A stretch of 35,094 nt of DNA, taken from a virus. Below, piece by piece: positions 22,819 to 31,761 of this stretch. The stretch spans positions 1 to 35,094 of IMG/VR virus record IMGVR_UViG_3300030419_004439; one strand, written 5' to 3'. The position numbers and the translations under genes were made by a program. The number at the start of each line of letters is the position of its first letter. Within the stretch, counting starts at the first letter, position 1. The notes under the pieces were generated by a model. The model saw nothing but the letters and a program-made list of their open reading frames with translations, had not been told where the DNA came from and did not search any database.

Positions 22819-24423
22819 ATGCCTGACCTATTTTCGTGGGCAGACTCTGTTCCTGTGTGGGCAGAGGATTTGCCTGGAGTGTGGAAGAACAAGAAGAACA
22901 ATGGTTATCGAGTACCTCACAATGCGTGTGGGATTCTTGAGTGGAACCAACATCAAAGGGATGGAGCCAAGATACTTGAAGGTGCTCTGAAATCACCCGC
23001 CTTACAGCCCTGGGTAAAAGGGTTCCTTATGCCGCATCAAATGAAAGCGGTTTCCCATTCACTTAAACGCCCTGCCTCTAATGTGTGGGCACCTCCCGGT
23101 TCTGGAAAAACGCTTTGCGGAATCGTGTGGCTGTGCGCCGCTGGCTCTAAGTTTAAGTTGGTAGTCACTAGGGCGATTGCCCGAGGTACATGGAGAGAAG
23201 AGATACGCAAGTACACTACTCTGAGAACCAAGTTACTGACTGGTCAATCCGCAGAAACGTTTGTCCCTGAACCTGATACTATTTACGTTACAGCCTGGGA
23301 GACTCTGATACATTGGGGTCCGGTGCTCACTAAGATGCACCCTGACAGTGTAGTGTTCGATGAGATCCACTGCGCTAAGAACCCCAAGCGTGTATTTGCT
23401 GTCATGTCTGCGTCTGGGGAAAAGCAGTGGAAATCTAGAGAAAACATTTCGGCAAACGCCAGCGAACTTTCTAAGAACTCCAATCGGAGATTGGGGCTAA
23501 CCGCTACGCCAATACCCAATAGGCCCAGGGATTTGTGGGCACAGTTGGATTTGGTAGAGCCGTGGCAGTGGGGCACCTTCCACCAATTCGGTGTCCGTTA
23601 TTGCGGAGGGTTCGAGGATACTTATGGATGGAAGTACGATGGTCTTAGTAACTCTGATGAGTTGAATAGCCGACTAAAGCTGGTCAAACATAAGACCTCC
23701 CAAAAAGCGATGGCGGCTAACCTCCCGCCCAAGCGTCGGCAGGTAGTACATCTATCACAAGAAGAACAGAACAGGCCCGCAGGAGGATTCAAACGAGAGA
23801 TACAAAAAGCATCGAAGATGGGTAACCATGAGGGTTTGTTTGAGTTGTACCTACAAGAAGCTGCCACACGTAAACAGAAGTACGTCATTGAACGTGTGAC
23901 TGAGGCTGCTCGATGCGGTCAAAGGGTCGCAGTCTTTACAGGCAGACGCAAAGATAGTGAGGAGATAGCTGACAAAGTGCAGAAACATTTCTCTAAAGAA
24001 GGCGTCACTGCCCAGGTGTGGTGGGCGCACGGAGGGCTGAGCACTGAGAAGCGCGATGAGATTCGCGGAGAGTATATGTCCGCTAAGGGGGCCGCTGTTC
24101 TTATTGCGACGGGGGACTCGATGGGCGAGTCCATCAACTTGCAGAAAACAGATTTGGCATTGATCGTAATGCTGCCTTGGACACCTCGGCAGATTCGGCA
24201 GTGGGAGGGCCGATTCATTCGATTGGGTGGAGATAGGCCGGTGCTGATTTCATACGTGATTGCCGAAGGGACTGTAGATGAGGACGTGACTGAGGTTTTG
24301 TTGGACAAGCTACCAGCAGTTGGCGCGGTCGCTCAGGATGAAATGATCACAGAATTCGAAGATTCGTTTTCGGCATCAGAGGGTGACCTACTGGCACGCA
24401 TAATATCTGCAACAAATGCTTGA
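22819..24423 (+). CDS. SF2 (SNF2-like) DNA helicase
   Basis: This 534-residue protein has Walker A GSGKT (94-98), DEIH (181-184), and motif III LGLTATPIPN. A C-terminal RecA-like lobe contains GDSMGESINLQ and PWTPRQIRQWEGRFIRLG. These match SNF2-like phage helicases, which unwind branched DNA or remodel protein-DNA complexes. It starts 12 bases after the primase gene. The role in phage replication or recombination is family knowledge. Its N-terminal 60 residues are not recognised. Confidence 0.88.
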   Translation: MPDLFSWADSVPVWAEDLPGVWKNKKNNGYRVPHNACGILEWNQHQRDGAKILEGALKSPALQPWVKGFLMPHQMKAVSHSLKRPASNVWAPPGSGKTLCGIVWLCAAGSKFKLVVTRAIARGTWREEIRKYTTLRTKLLTGQSAETFVPEPDTIYVTAWETLIHWGPVLTKMHPDSVVFDEIHCAKNPKRVFAVMSASGEKQWKSRENISANASELSKNSNRRLGLTATPIPNRPRDLWAQLDLVEPWQWGTFHQFGVRYCGGFEDTYGWKYDGLSNSDELNSRLKLVKHKTSQKAMAANLPPKRRQVVHLSQEEQNRPAGGFKREIQKASKMGNHEGLFELYLQEAATRKQKYVIERVTEAARCGQRVAVFTGRRKDSEEIADKVQKHFSKEGVTAQVWWAHGGLSTEKRDEIRGEYMSAKGAAVLIATGDSMGESINLQKTDLALIVMLPWTPRQIRQWEGRFIRLGGDRPVLISYVIAEGTVDEDVTEVLLDKLPAVGAVAQDEMITEFEDSFSASEGDLLARIISATNA

Positions 24424-24446
24424 CAGCCGTATTGCAACTATATAAG
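24420..24446 (+). promoter_or_regulatory. Candidate sigma-70-like promoter before the nuclease gene
   Basis: TTGACA at 24420-24425 (perfect -35) is followed after 15 bases by TATAAG at 24441-24446. TAAGAA at 17 bases is the alternative -10. GGAGAGA and ATG 24466 follow. It overlaps the helicase stop codon. The spacing is slightly short for the better hexamer. Confidence 0.45.
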
Positions 24447-24465
24447 AATAGAAGGAGAGAGATCA

Positions 24466-25281
24466 ATGAGCAAGATACTACTGGACGCAGGGCCATCCGA
24501 GAGGGGGTGGCACCGCATTGAGACTGCCGCACGGTGCCTGCGCTTCTTCGCGCTGCGCGAGAGTGGGGCTGTGCCCTTCCCTGAGAGCGAGCCTCTCATA
24601 CGGGGCTCCCTGGTCCACATCGGATTGGCGCACATATACGCCCGCAAGCAGGCGGCAGACTCTGGAAACGATCCAGAGAAATACTATACTTCAGTGGACG
24701 CGATTCTGAAGTTAGCAGAAAAGAATGGCCCCGCGTGGGAAGGGTTGGTTGACCACTGTTGCGACATGGTGAACGCATACCGCCTGCGATGGGGCGACGA
24801 TAAGAAGTGGAAAGTCATTTCTGTGGAAGAAGAGTTGCGTGCTACGCTTAGGGGTAAGTGGCTGTATACACAACGAGCAGACCTAATCGTCGAAGATGAG
24901 CACGGTAAGGTTTGGATTGTAGACCACAAGACTGCTTATAGGATTGCGTCGGTAACACTCAGTCCACATATTCTAGACGGTCAAATGCTTGGCTATCAGA
25001 TGTTTGGTAGAAAGAGATTCGGTAAAAGATTCGGTGGAGTTATCATCAACCGCATCACGACACGCGCACCGTTTGCGTTCGACAGGTCTTTGCTTGAGCC
25101 TGCACCAGATGCGTTGTCGAGGTTCGTCGGAAACCTTTGCGACGTAGAAGAAATGATTGAGAGGTACGAAGGTCGTCCACCTATGGAATGGCCCGGTACA
25201 TATTCGAATATGATTTGCACGCACAAGTACGGAAAGTGTGATGCGTTTGAACAATGTCAGTGGGGAGTGGGCAGTGAGTAA
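24466..25281 (+). CDS. Cas4/RecB-like PD-(D/E)XK nuclease with iron-sulfur cluster
   Basis: This 271-residue protein has H51, D139, D153-H-K155 and the QMLGY motif (173-177), which together give the RecB-family nuclease core. One upstream Cys (C24) and three downstream (C251, C258, C264) match the 4Fe-4S arrangement of Cas4 and AddB nucleases. It would resect DNA ends to leave a single strand for the Sak4-like protein encoded next. No cas1 or cas2 is nearby, so it is a recombination enzyme and not CRISPR adaptation. It overlaps the next gene by eight bases. Confidence 0.82.
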   Translation: MSKILLDAGPSERGWHRIETAARCLRFFALRESGAVPFPESEPLIRGSLVHIGLAHIYARKQAADSGNDPEKYYTSVDAILKLAEKNGPAWEGLVDHCCDMVNAYRLRWGDDKKWKVISVEEELRATLRGKWLYTQRADLIVEDEHGKVWIVDHKTAYRIASVTLSPHILDGQMLGYQMFGRKRFGKRFGGVIINRITTRAPFAFDRSLLEPAPDALSRFVGNLCDVEEMIERYEGRPPMEWPGTYSNMICTHKYGKCDAFEQCQWGVGSE

Positions 25282-26179
25282 ACAGAAGGTAGAAGAGTCG
25301 GGAGTATTCGCAGTGGTCTACGGACCATCGAAGACAGGTAAGAGCACGGCGACGGGAGCAGCAGGGGCAGCGGGATTGTTTATCGCGCAACCGGGGGGGC
25401 TGCTCCCGATCACCAACTACCTTGGTTTGAGTGGAGTCGAATACTTGGCGCCGACCAATGTTCAGGAGGCTTCCAAGATCGTTCGAGACAATGCGGGTAA
25501 GCATCCAACAATCGTAGTTGATGACTTTTCTCTGTTGGTCGAACAGACAATCCAACAACTTGAGAAGAAACATTCCTTCGGAGATATGTGGCGAGCACTC
25601 CGACACCAAGTTTTAGAAATGCGTGACGCAGCTAGAACTGCAACAGCCAAGAAAACCCATGTCATATTCAACTGTCATCAATCACCACCTAAAACTTCAT
25701 CCGGCAAGTACGTCAGGGGCGGGCCGCAGTTGCCCGGTCAATTGCCGGAACAGTTTTCAGCGTTCGCAGATGTCGTTGCCCGAGTCAAGTACGATGCGAC
25801 GGCAGCACCCTGGAAGTACATACTACGCACCGGCCCTGACGCTGAGTATATCAGCGGCGATAGGCTCGACATTTTCCCTGACCCTGCTCCGATAAATGTA
25901 GGAGAAGCACTGCGATGCGCTGGCTACGATATTCCTAGAGCCAAGGGATTAGAGTGGATGGAAGGTGTAGTGAATGACTTATCTTCATTGGTGTTAAAGA
26001 ATGACATACTCGAATGGAGAACAACGTTGAAGCCAGCAGCAGAAAAGCTGCGAAAGAAATACGAATTACCTCATGTTCGCTGGGCGATACAGGACTCTCT
26101 ACACAGAGCCGTCTTGCTTAATGCGAAAAACAATCTTCTCGACAACTTGTTTGCCGAGGAAAACCTGGAGGAGTGGTAG
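25274..26179 (+). CDS. Sak4-like RecA-fold recombination ATPase
   Basis: This 301-residue protein has Walker A GPSKTGKS (17-24), a PTIVVDDF Walker B, and a later THVIFNCHQS strand, as in Sak4/RecA-like phage ATPases that support single-strand annealing. The GTG at 25274 is preferred because GGGGAGTGGG lies just upstream, and the overlap with the nuclease stop suggests coupling. Two upstream ATG codons at 25238 and 25241 are in frame but lack a ribosome binding site. The nuclease, this protein and the SSB-like protein downstream form a plausible recombination unit. Confidence 0.8.
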   Translation: MSKQKVEESGVFAVVYGPSKTGKSTATGAAGAAGLFIAQPGGLLPITNYLGLSGVEYLAPTNVQEASKIVRDNAGKHPTIVVDDFSLLVEQTIQQLEKKHSFGDMWRALRHQVLEMRDAARTATAKKTHVIFNCHQSPPKTSSGKYVRGGPQLPGQLPEQFSAFADVVARVKYDATAAPWKYILRTGPDAEYISGDRLDIFPDPAPINVGEALRCAGYDIPRAKGLEWMEGVVNDLSSLVLKNDILEWRTTLKPAAEKLRKKYELPHVRWAIQDSLHRAVLLNAKNNLLDNLFAEENLEEW

Positions 26180-26288
26180 TCCGAGGTGGGATAGTTTTTT
26201 TATCATTTGTTTTTACCTCTCCCATTTAGGGCTACTGCTCTTCCTTTTACCTAAAACACAACAACATATGAAACGAGGTCCATTTATT

Positions 26289-26843
26289 ATGGAAAATCTT
26301 AGTATTGAACTGAACTTTGAAGGAGTAAACGCGGCTGGAGGATTGGGCTCTTTGCCCGCTGGCCTTCACGCAGCATCGATTGCGGAGTTTAAGCACTTCC
26401 CTGATACAAACCGGCTGTACGCTTACATGGTTACGAATGGTATTCGTCACCGCGAAAGTTTCGGTTTGGATAATCCCAATAGCCTTCCTTTTGTGAAAGC
26501 ATTTCTCTTGTCCGCTGGCGTTCCAGAAGACAAGGTGGCTGGGAAGAACAAGGTTCCCTTCCACAAGCTGTGTGGCCGTGATGTATTCTTCCAATACACT
26601 CCTGCTGATACAGACGATAGCGGGAACCGCATCGATGGTAGTTACGCTCGATACGTTTTCTACCAACAAGGTCAGTGGGAACAAATGGTTGCGTACAGCA
26701 ACAACGCACCATCAAACTCTGATGTCGTAGTTGAAGAGCCGACATCGAATGGCGCATCCTCAACTGCACCCGTTGAAGCTGTGGGAGCAGCGGACGACGA
26801 TGGGGATGACTTCGACTTCTTGCTCAACGATAGTGATGAGTAA
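26289..26843 (+). CDS. Putative single-stranded DNA-binding protein
   Basis: This 184-residue protein has a beta-rich body and an acidic, Phe-containing C-terminus (DDDGDDFDFLLNDSDE). That tail type is used by SSB proteins to recruit partners. The position between the Sak4-like ATPase and the DNA polymerase fits a phage SSB of the DUF669-like kind. The ATG behind ACGAGGT is preferred over longer upstream frames. The gap before it (26180-26288) is T-rich with weak inverted repeats and no gene. It overlaps the polymerase start by eight bases. Confidence 0.6.
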   Translation: MENLSIELNFEGVNAAGGLGSLPAGLHAASIAEFKHFPDTNRLYAYMVTNGIRHRESFGLDNPNSLPFVKAFLLSAGVPEDKVAGKNKVPFHKLCGRDVFFQYTPADTDDSGNRIDGSYARYVFYQQGQWEQMVAYSNNAPSNSDVVVEEPTSNGASSTAPVEAVGAADDDGDDFDFLLNDSDE

Positions 26844-29385
26844 GGCGATCGAATCCTTTAACGGAGCCCTTTGCAGGTCGTGTCCTCTTGGATGCGACCT
26901 GCATCGCTCCGGTGAAATGTTTCCGGTAGGAGCGGAAACCCATGACGGCGATAAGATTGCCATTATAGGTACGGCCCCTGGTAACCGAGAGATAGAAGAG
27001 GGTCGCCCATTCGTCGGCCCAAGTGGGATGGAGTTACAAGCTGCCTTGGATGCAGTGGGAATCTCCCGCACAGATTGTCACCTTACGAATACGATTGCCT
27101 GTAGACCGAAGGCCGATGACCTATCCGGCTATATGCTCAGACTAGGTAGGCGGAACAGAAAACGCAGATCAAAAGATGAGCCTGAATGGTCTACTCCACA
27201 CTCTTGCTGCAAGCCCAGGCTGCACAAAGAGTTGGAAGGTTTCACTAAATTCATTTGCCTTGGCGCCACCGCAGCGGCTGCGCTTAGAGGCGGTAACCCT
27301 TCCATTATGAAGCTGAGAGGTTCATGCGAAACGATTCCCGCACCTTGGGATAGGACTAAGAACATCCTCGTCGCATACACTCTGCACCCCGATTTTATAA
27401 TCCAAAGACCTAAGTGGCGATCTACTTATCAACATGACATAGCCAAAGCTGCTAGGTTTTTTGATGGAAACCTTTTGTGGAAAGACCCGCTAATCTTGCG
27501 GCCCCAGTCAATCAGAGAGGTTCAGTCTGCGTTGGCTGCTCTGCGGGCAGCGGGTAAGCCGATTGCGTATGACGTTGAGACTGACGCTAAGAATCCGCTA
27601 GATGCCCGACTGAGGTGTGTCGCTTTCTCGAATGAGAAGACTGCGGTAGTTGTGCCCATCTTATCTATCGACGGCGCTACTCGTAATTTCAACCCACAAG
27701 AAGAGAAAATCCTATTGGAGATTCTTAGAAACTTTCTCAGGAATCCTGGGGTACCTCTCCTCGGGCACAACGCAGGGCAATACGATAGAATCGTTTGCGA
27801 AGAACAGTTGGGTGTAACCCCTAAGTTATCCGCAGATACTTTGTTGATGCACCTACTCGCAGATAACGAAATGCCTCACAACTTAGGCTTTGTGGGTTCT
27901 AGGTACACAGACTTTACGGAAGCCTGGAAAGCTGACCATACGGCTACGCAGGCACGCACTGACCACGAACTACACACCTACTGTGCCAAAGACTCTTGCG
28001 TAACGATACGTGCGATGAAGCCTTTGACAGAAGTAATCAAGAAGAGAGAGCAGTGGCCTCTATTAAAGTTGGAGCATCAACTACAAGACATTGGCTGCAA
28101 GATGCAGCGCCTTGGAATGTTTGTAGATCAAGCAAAACTGTTGGAGCATGAGTTTAGGTTTGAGACTGAGGGCAAGAAGTATCGAGATATATGCCTAGAG
28201 ATAGGGCCGACAGACTTTAATCCCAACTCTACTACTCAGCTTAGGAAAATACTTTTCGATGAATGGGGATTGTCGCCAGTCAAATACAACGAGAAAAGCG
28301 GTGACCCTAGTACAGACGATGACTCTCTACGAAGGATGCTTACGGAGTACGGACTAGACGAAGAAAAGAATACCTTTATTCAAGCTATTCGTTTGGTCAG
28401 ACGAAATACAAAACTGCTGAGCACATACATCAAACCTCTACGCTCGGGCTTGGTACTACCTGATGGTCGAGTACACCCAGCATACAATCGACTACCCGCT
28501 ACAGGTAGGTATTCATCTTCGGAACCTAATGCTCAAAACATTCCTTATGATCTTCGGGACTTGTTTATTCCCCAGCCCGGTCATGTCTTTGTCGGCGCTG
28601 ATGCAGACCAGTTGGAGTTGCGGTACATCGCAGAAGAAGCAAACGCTGAAAGACTTATTGAAGTTATTAATTCGGGCCTAGACCCACACAACGAGACAAT
28701 GGAGATTGTTTATGGAAAAAGCATATGGTCGCTCAAAGGAGCGCCAGAAGAGAGAACGCAAAAAGGCAAAGACGCTTTCAAAGCTACGCGAGGCGTTACC
28801 AAGAATGTCCGATACGCGTGGCAATACGCAGCCAGCGTCCCGAGAATATGGGAAGCAGTCGTCAGTGTTGAGGATGATGAAGGTAAACTCATCTACTCGC
28901 ACCTCACAAAAAGGGACATTCGCGATGTTGTCCGAGGATTGGAGAGGGCAGATCCCGAGATCCCCCAATGGTGGCAGCAGACGCGGAACAGCTACAGGAG
29001 AAATGGATACGTAGCGGATTCTCTTTGGGGCAGGCGTCGAGATTTTAAGGATGAAGAGAAGCTAAATGAGTTGGTGAACCACCCAATACAAACAGGTGGA
29101 GCAGTTGTGGTGCATGAATCTATGCTGCAACTAACTACGGGCCACCCAGGTAGAGCGACAGAAACTGTAGAGCAAAGTGGTGTTGGCGTCATACCATTCG
29201 ACTTTGAGAATAAGACAGGTCTAGTGAACCAGTGTCACGATTCTCTATTGTTCGAAGTGCCCGAGGATGATGGAGAGAAAGTAAAGGAGTGGCTTCAAAC
29301 TGCGATGACTCGTCGCCGTAGGGATGGAGCCCGAGTCAACTATACAGCCGAAGCGGAGATCGGCATGAATTGGAAGGAGGTGTGA
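26836..29385 (+). CDS. DNA polymerase I fused to a family 4-like uracil-DNA glycosylase domain
   Basis: This is an 849-residue protein. Residues 1-210 look like family 4 UDG: CRSCPLGC (C13, C16, C20), GTAPGNREIEEGRPFVG from residue 45, NTIACRPK, and a later LHPDF. The 3'-5' exonuclease follows with D246xE248, GHNAGQYD and YCAKD. The polymerase has motif A DADQLELR (D589), motif B K656NVRYAWQYA with Tyr at the Pol I F762 position, and motif C QCHDS (D802) with Ser where Glu is usual. It would copy the phage genome and perhaps sense or exclude uracil. The start overlaps the SSB-like gene. Confidence 0.88.
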   Translation: MSKAIESFNGALCRSCPLGCDLHRSGEMFPVGAETHDGDKIAIIGTAPGNREIEEGRPFVGPSGMELQAALDAVGISRTDCHLTNTIACRPKADDLSGYMLRLGRRNRKRRSKDEPEWSTPHSCCKPRLHKELEGFTKFICLGATAAAALRGGNPSIMKLRGSCETIPAPWDRTKNILVAYTLHPDFIIQRPKWRSTYQHDIAKAARFFDGNLLWKDPLILRPQSIREVQSALAALRAAGKPIAYDVETDAKNPLDARLRCVAFSNEKTAVVVPILSIDGATRNFNPQEEKILLEILRNFLRNPGVPLLGHNAGQYDRIVCEEQLGVTPKLSADTLLMHLLADNEMPHNLGFVGSRYTDFTEAWKADHTATQARTDHELHTYCAKDSCVTIRAMKPLTEVIKKREQWPLLKLEHQLQDIGCKMQRLGMFVDQAKLLEHEFRFETEGKKYRDICLEIGPTDFNPNSTTQLRKILFDEWGLSPVKYNEKSGDPSTDDDSLRRMLTEYGLDEEKNTFIQAIRLVRRNTKLLSTYIKPLRSGLVLPDGRVHPAYNRLPATGRYSSSEPNAQNIPYDLRDLFIPQPGHVFVGADADQLELRYIAEEANAERLIEVINSGLDPHNETMEIVYGKSIWSLKGAPEERTQKGKDAFKATRGVTKNVRYAWQYAASVPRIWEAVVSVEDDEGKLIYSHLTKRDIRDVVRGLERADPEIPQWWQQTRNSYRRNGYVADSLWGRRRDFKDEEKLNELVNHPIQTGGAVVVHESMLQLTTGHPGRATETVEQSGVGVIPFDFENKTGLVNQCHDSLLFEVPEDDGEKVKEWLQTAMTRRRRDGARVNYTAEAEIGMNWKEV

Positions 29386-29555
29386 TGTATAAATCGGAAA
29401 AGGTATTCGACATAGCAAATAGAAAACCTTGGACATTGAGAATACTTTTTAACGGAGAACCTGTGTTTACAGGGACTTATACAGCCTTGGATGGAGCAAA
29501 CCGGGCTGAGAAAAAAGCGATAAAAAGATTATCATTAGAGGGAAAAAATGGCTGA
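29385..29555 (+). CDS. Small unknown protein after the polymerase
   Basis: The ATG at 29385 overlaps the polymerase stop (TGATG), with AAGGAGGT inside the polymerase end, so it is a coupled gene. The 56 residues (MYKSEKVFDIANRKPWTLR) are basic, with a strand-like centre and a C-terminal helix (RAEKKAIKRLSLE). No family is recognised. It overlaps the next gene by eight bases. Confidence 0.6.
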   Translation: MYKSEKVFDIANRKPWTLRILFNGEPVFTGTYTALDGANRAEKKAIKRLSLEGKNG

Positions 29556-30000
29556 CCCAAGGAAGATCAAGCATCTAAGAGTGTTCTACGCCCACCCATC
29601 GGGGCATACCTTAAATAAAATCGAGAAAGATCGTTCAGAGTTGCAGGAACTTCTAACGAAACGGTTTCATAAAAAGATAGGGGCTTATATGTCTCCTAAC
29701 ATTAGGGTCATTTCCGGTAGAAGGGAGCATCAACAATCATTTTCTGGTGATTGGGAACAGTGGCAGAAGAAGGTTGTAGCTAAGAAACATTCTATGACTG
29801 GAGATATTTGCTATCGGATGTTCGTCGTACCTGATGAGGTATGCGGACGATCTACTGCGGCGATCATACAGCACGCAAAGAACGCAAAGCGAACAGTCTA
29901 TTTGTGGGAAAAGGATTCAGGAAAACTGAAACCAGTGAGAGGGATTGAAACTTTTGATGCGGAAGATTGGACTTCCGGTTTCCGCATCTTGACCAATTAG
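29548..30000 (+). CDS. Putative Rossmann-like protein, nucleoside deoxyribosyltransferase-like
   Basis: This 150-residue protein starts with a strand and loop, HLRVFYAHPSGH. Later it has YRMFVVPDEVCGRSTAAIIQHAKNAKRTVYLWE split over a helix and strand. This order (first strand, polar helix, GR-S/T-x-x-E/I helix, final strand) is like nucleoside 2-deoxyribosyltransferase and DUF4406 folds that act on nucleotides or their remnants. The typical catalytic Glu is not clear, so activity is uncertain. The ribosome binding site is AGAGGGA. Confidence 0.45.
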   Translation: MADPRKIKHLRVFYAHPSGHTLNKIEKDRSELQELLTKRFHKKIGAYMSPNIRVISGRREHQQSFSGDWEQWQKKVVAKKHSMTGDICYRMFVVPDEVCGRSTAAIIQHAKNAKRTVYLWEKDSGKLKPVRGIETFDAEDWTSGFRILTN

Positions 30001-30008
30001 GAGAGAGG

Positions 30009-30233
30009 ATGAAAGTCGATATAGAGAAAGTGAAAGAAATCCTAAACCGTTTAAGGGAAAAGGGTTTCACTGATGAACAGATAGCTATCGCTATCGGAAA
30101 GCAAATGCCTGGGGAGGTACACCCGAGTTCTGTGAGTGTTTATCGCTGGCGAGCGGGTAGAAATAAGCCGGGAAGAGCCTTTAGTTGGGCGATTCTAGAG
30201 TTAGGAAAAATGGATGAAAGGAGTGCAAAATGA
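30009..30233 (+). CDS. Small helix-turn-helix regulator
   Basis: This 74-residue protein has a helix-turn-helix: KEILNRLREKGFTDEQIAIA for the first helices, then SSVSVYRWRAGRNKPG as the likely recognition helix and wing. This is the XRE/Cro-like pattern. GGAGAGAGG precedes the ATG at 30009. The longer upstream frame has no ribosome binding site. It could regulate phage early genes, including the divergent TTGACAT sites, but that link is a guess. It overlaps the next ATG. Confidence 0.6.
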   Translation: MKVDIEKVKEILNRLREKGFTDEQIAIAIGKQMPGEVHPSSVSVYRWRAGRNKPGRAFSWAILELGKMDERSAK

Positions 30234-31552
30234 GTTTTGTTAAAGAGATCACGACAAATATCAAGAGTAAGGATGGTAACTCTAAGACGTTTAATCTTGG
30301 AAAGCATACGCTTTTGATTGGACCTAATGAGAGTGGGAAATCTTCTATCGCAGAAGCGGTTCAGTTGGCGCTAACAGGGTCAGCTTTCGGTATGCTGTAT
30401 AGAAATAAGCCAATCAAAAGTGGCGATCAGTTGTCTACACTTCGGCCCGAAGGGTCTGAGGTTGTGTATGCCCAGGCTGTACTAGACAACGGCGAGTCGG
30501 CTGATTGGGTACTGGAAGAAGGTAAGCGGCCCAAAAGACATGGTGTGCAGGGCTACGCTTTGCCGATGAATGACCTAAAAGCAGTCATGGCTGGAAGCGA
30601 TGCGACCATCCGAAACTTCTTCTATGACAATCTCATTGGACAGAGCATAAACGAGGATGTCCTCGCTAATCTGCCCGAGGGGATGTGGGGGGCGTTTGAA
30701 GAGATTGCCGGTGCAGAATCCGTATCTGTCACTTCTCTCATCACAGCCTTGGGCAAGCGTAAGAGGGAAGAGTCGTCTAAATCTAAGGCTGCTCAACAGA
30801 TGCTTGAATTGCTGAATCCTGAAATTGTCAGTGATACTCAACTGTCTACCTTGTGGCTCCAACTTGCCGAGGCTGAACGATTAGAACGTTTGAAGGAAAT
30901 GTATCGGACATACCGAGATTCCGAAGGGCAAGTCGATGAGAGTAATCCGATTCTAGAAAAGATAAAGGCTTCGCTCAAGTCGTTCGGACCTAAAGAAAAG
31001 ATCCAGAATATGATGACTCCTGACGATGCCCGAGAAAAGTTGGAAGAGGCTTACGCGAAGAAGGGTGAATATCAAGCTGCTCTCAACGCTAAACAAGTAG
31101 TCGAAGATTCCAAGAAGTATGCCCAGGAGATTGCTGAGTTGGAGAAGGCTTTGATTAATACGATCCCAGCCCTTCTTAAAGACCAAGGTGCCTGGAAGAA
31201 ATACCAGAAATCAGTCAATGAGTTTCTACCTTCGGGCGATACATTCAAAGTCATCGACAATGGTTCCGTAAAGATGGGCCTTGCCCGAGATAATGGCCTA
31301 CACGTAGCCCTATCGGGCAGCACTGAGGCTCGAATCCTTGCGGCCATGTCAGCGGGGTTGCTCGAAAATCTCAGGGAGAACGGAGATTATCCAGCTTTGA
31401 TTGTGCTGGATGACCGTATGTGGGACACCTCGACGCTAGCGAAGACGATGAAAGAGTTGGAAAAGGTAGACTGCCAAGTCATCGTTATGAGCACTCAGAA
31501 GCCGAGGGGTCGGGAACGTGAAGCCTGGACCTACATCGAGTTAGAAAAATGA
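30230..31552 (+). CDS. SMC/RecF-like ATPase
   Basis: This 440-residue protein has Walker A GPNESGKSS (31-39), an ABC-type signature LSGSTEARIL (from 361), a Walker B LIVLDD (D394, D395), and a final IVMSTQ strand. The middle is helical with a short coiled coil (about 200-330), much shorter than Rad50. The second Walker B acid is Asp and not the usual Glu. No SbcD-like nuclease partner is encoded nearby. It probably binds or holds DNA in repair or recombination. AAGGAG lies before the ATG. Confidence 0.75.
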   Translation: MSFVKEITTNIKSKDGNSKTFNLGKHTLLIGPNESGKSSIAEAVQLALTGSAFGMLYRNKPIKSGDQLSTLRPEGSEVVYAQAVLDNGESADWVLEEGKRPKRHGVQGYALPMNDLKAVMAGSDATIRNFFYDNLIGQSINEDVLANLPEGMWGAFEEIAGAESVSVTSLITALGKRKREESSKSKAAQQMLELLNPEIVSDTQLSTLWLQLAEAERLERLKEMYRTYRDSEGQVDESNPILEKIKASLKSFGPKEKIQNMMTPDDAREKLEEAYAKKGEYQAALNAKQVVEDSKKYAQEIAELEKALINTIPALLKDQGAWKKYQKSVNEFLPSGDTFKVIDNGSVKMGLARDNGLHVALSGSTEARILAAMSAGLLENLRENGDYPALIVLDDRMWDTSTLAKTMKELEKVDCQVIVMSTQKPRGREREAWTYIELEK

Positions 31553-31761
31553 TACGAATGTTTAGTTGTGATCGTCACGATAAGATGTTGATTATCCATC
31601 AAGAGTTGGTTTGTCCGTTGTGTAAATACATAACGGACACCGCAGAAGCGCGAGAGCACGCGGAAGAAGCCCTGTCCTGTTTGCAGGACGACGACTTAGT
31701 GATGGAATTATCTGACGTAGCTGATAAACTAGTGTCATCAATGGAGAAGCTTAGTCAGTAA
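31549..31761 (+). CDS. Small protein with a Cys/His zinc knuckle
   Basis: This 70-residue protein overlaps the ATPase stop (ATGA). C7, H10, C22 and C25 (CDRH, CPLC) form a likely zinc site. The C-terminal half is an acidic helix (AEEALSCLQDDDLVMELSD). It may be an adaptor of the ATPase encoded before it. No family is recognised. Its stop overlaps the next ATG by one base. Confidence 0.5.
   Translation: MIRMFSCDRHDKMLIIHQELVCPLCKYITDTAEAREHAEEALSCLQDDDLVMELSDVADKLVSSMEKLSQ

Noticed and set aside
23652-23660. Other CTGATGA strings at about 16588, 23654, 29831 and 30070
   Set aside because: They lie inside genes and lack the neighbouring stems, GUC and GAAAC needed for a hammerhead.
24466-25281. 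A CRISPR adaptation gene (cas4)
   Set aside because: No repeats, cas1 or cas2 are present; the context is phage recombination.
26073-26288. Longer frame upstream of the SSB-like gene
   Set aside because: It overlaps the Sak4-like gene and has no ribosome binding site; the ATG at 26289 follows ACGAGGT.
26731-26835. Longer N-terminus for the polymerase
   Set aside because: It lies inside the SSB-like gene in another frame; the ATG at 26836 begins the conserved UDG region and overlaps the SSB stop.
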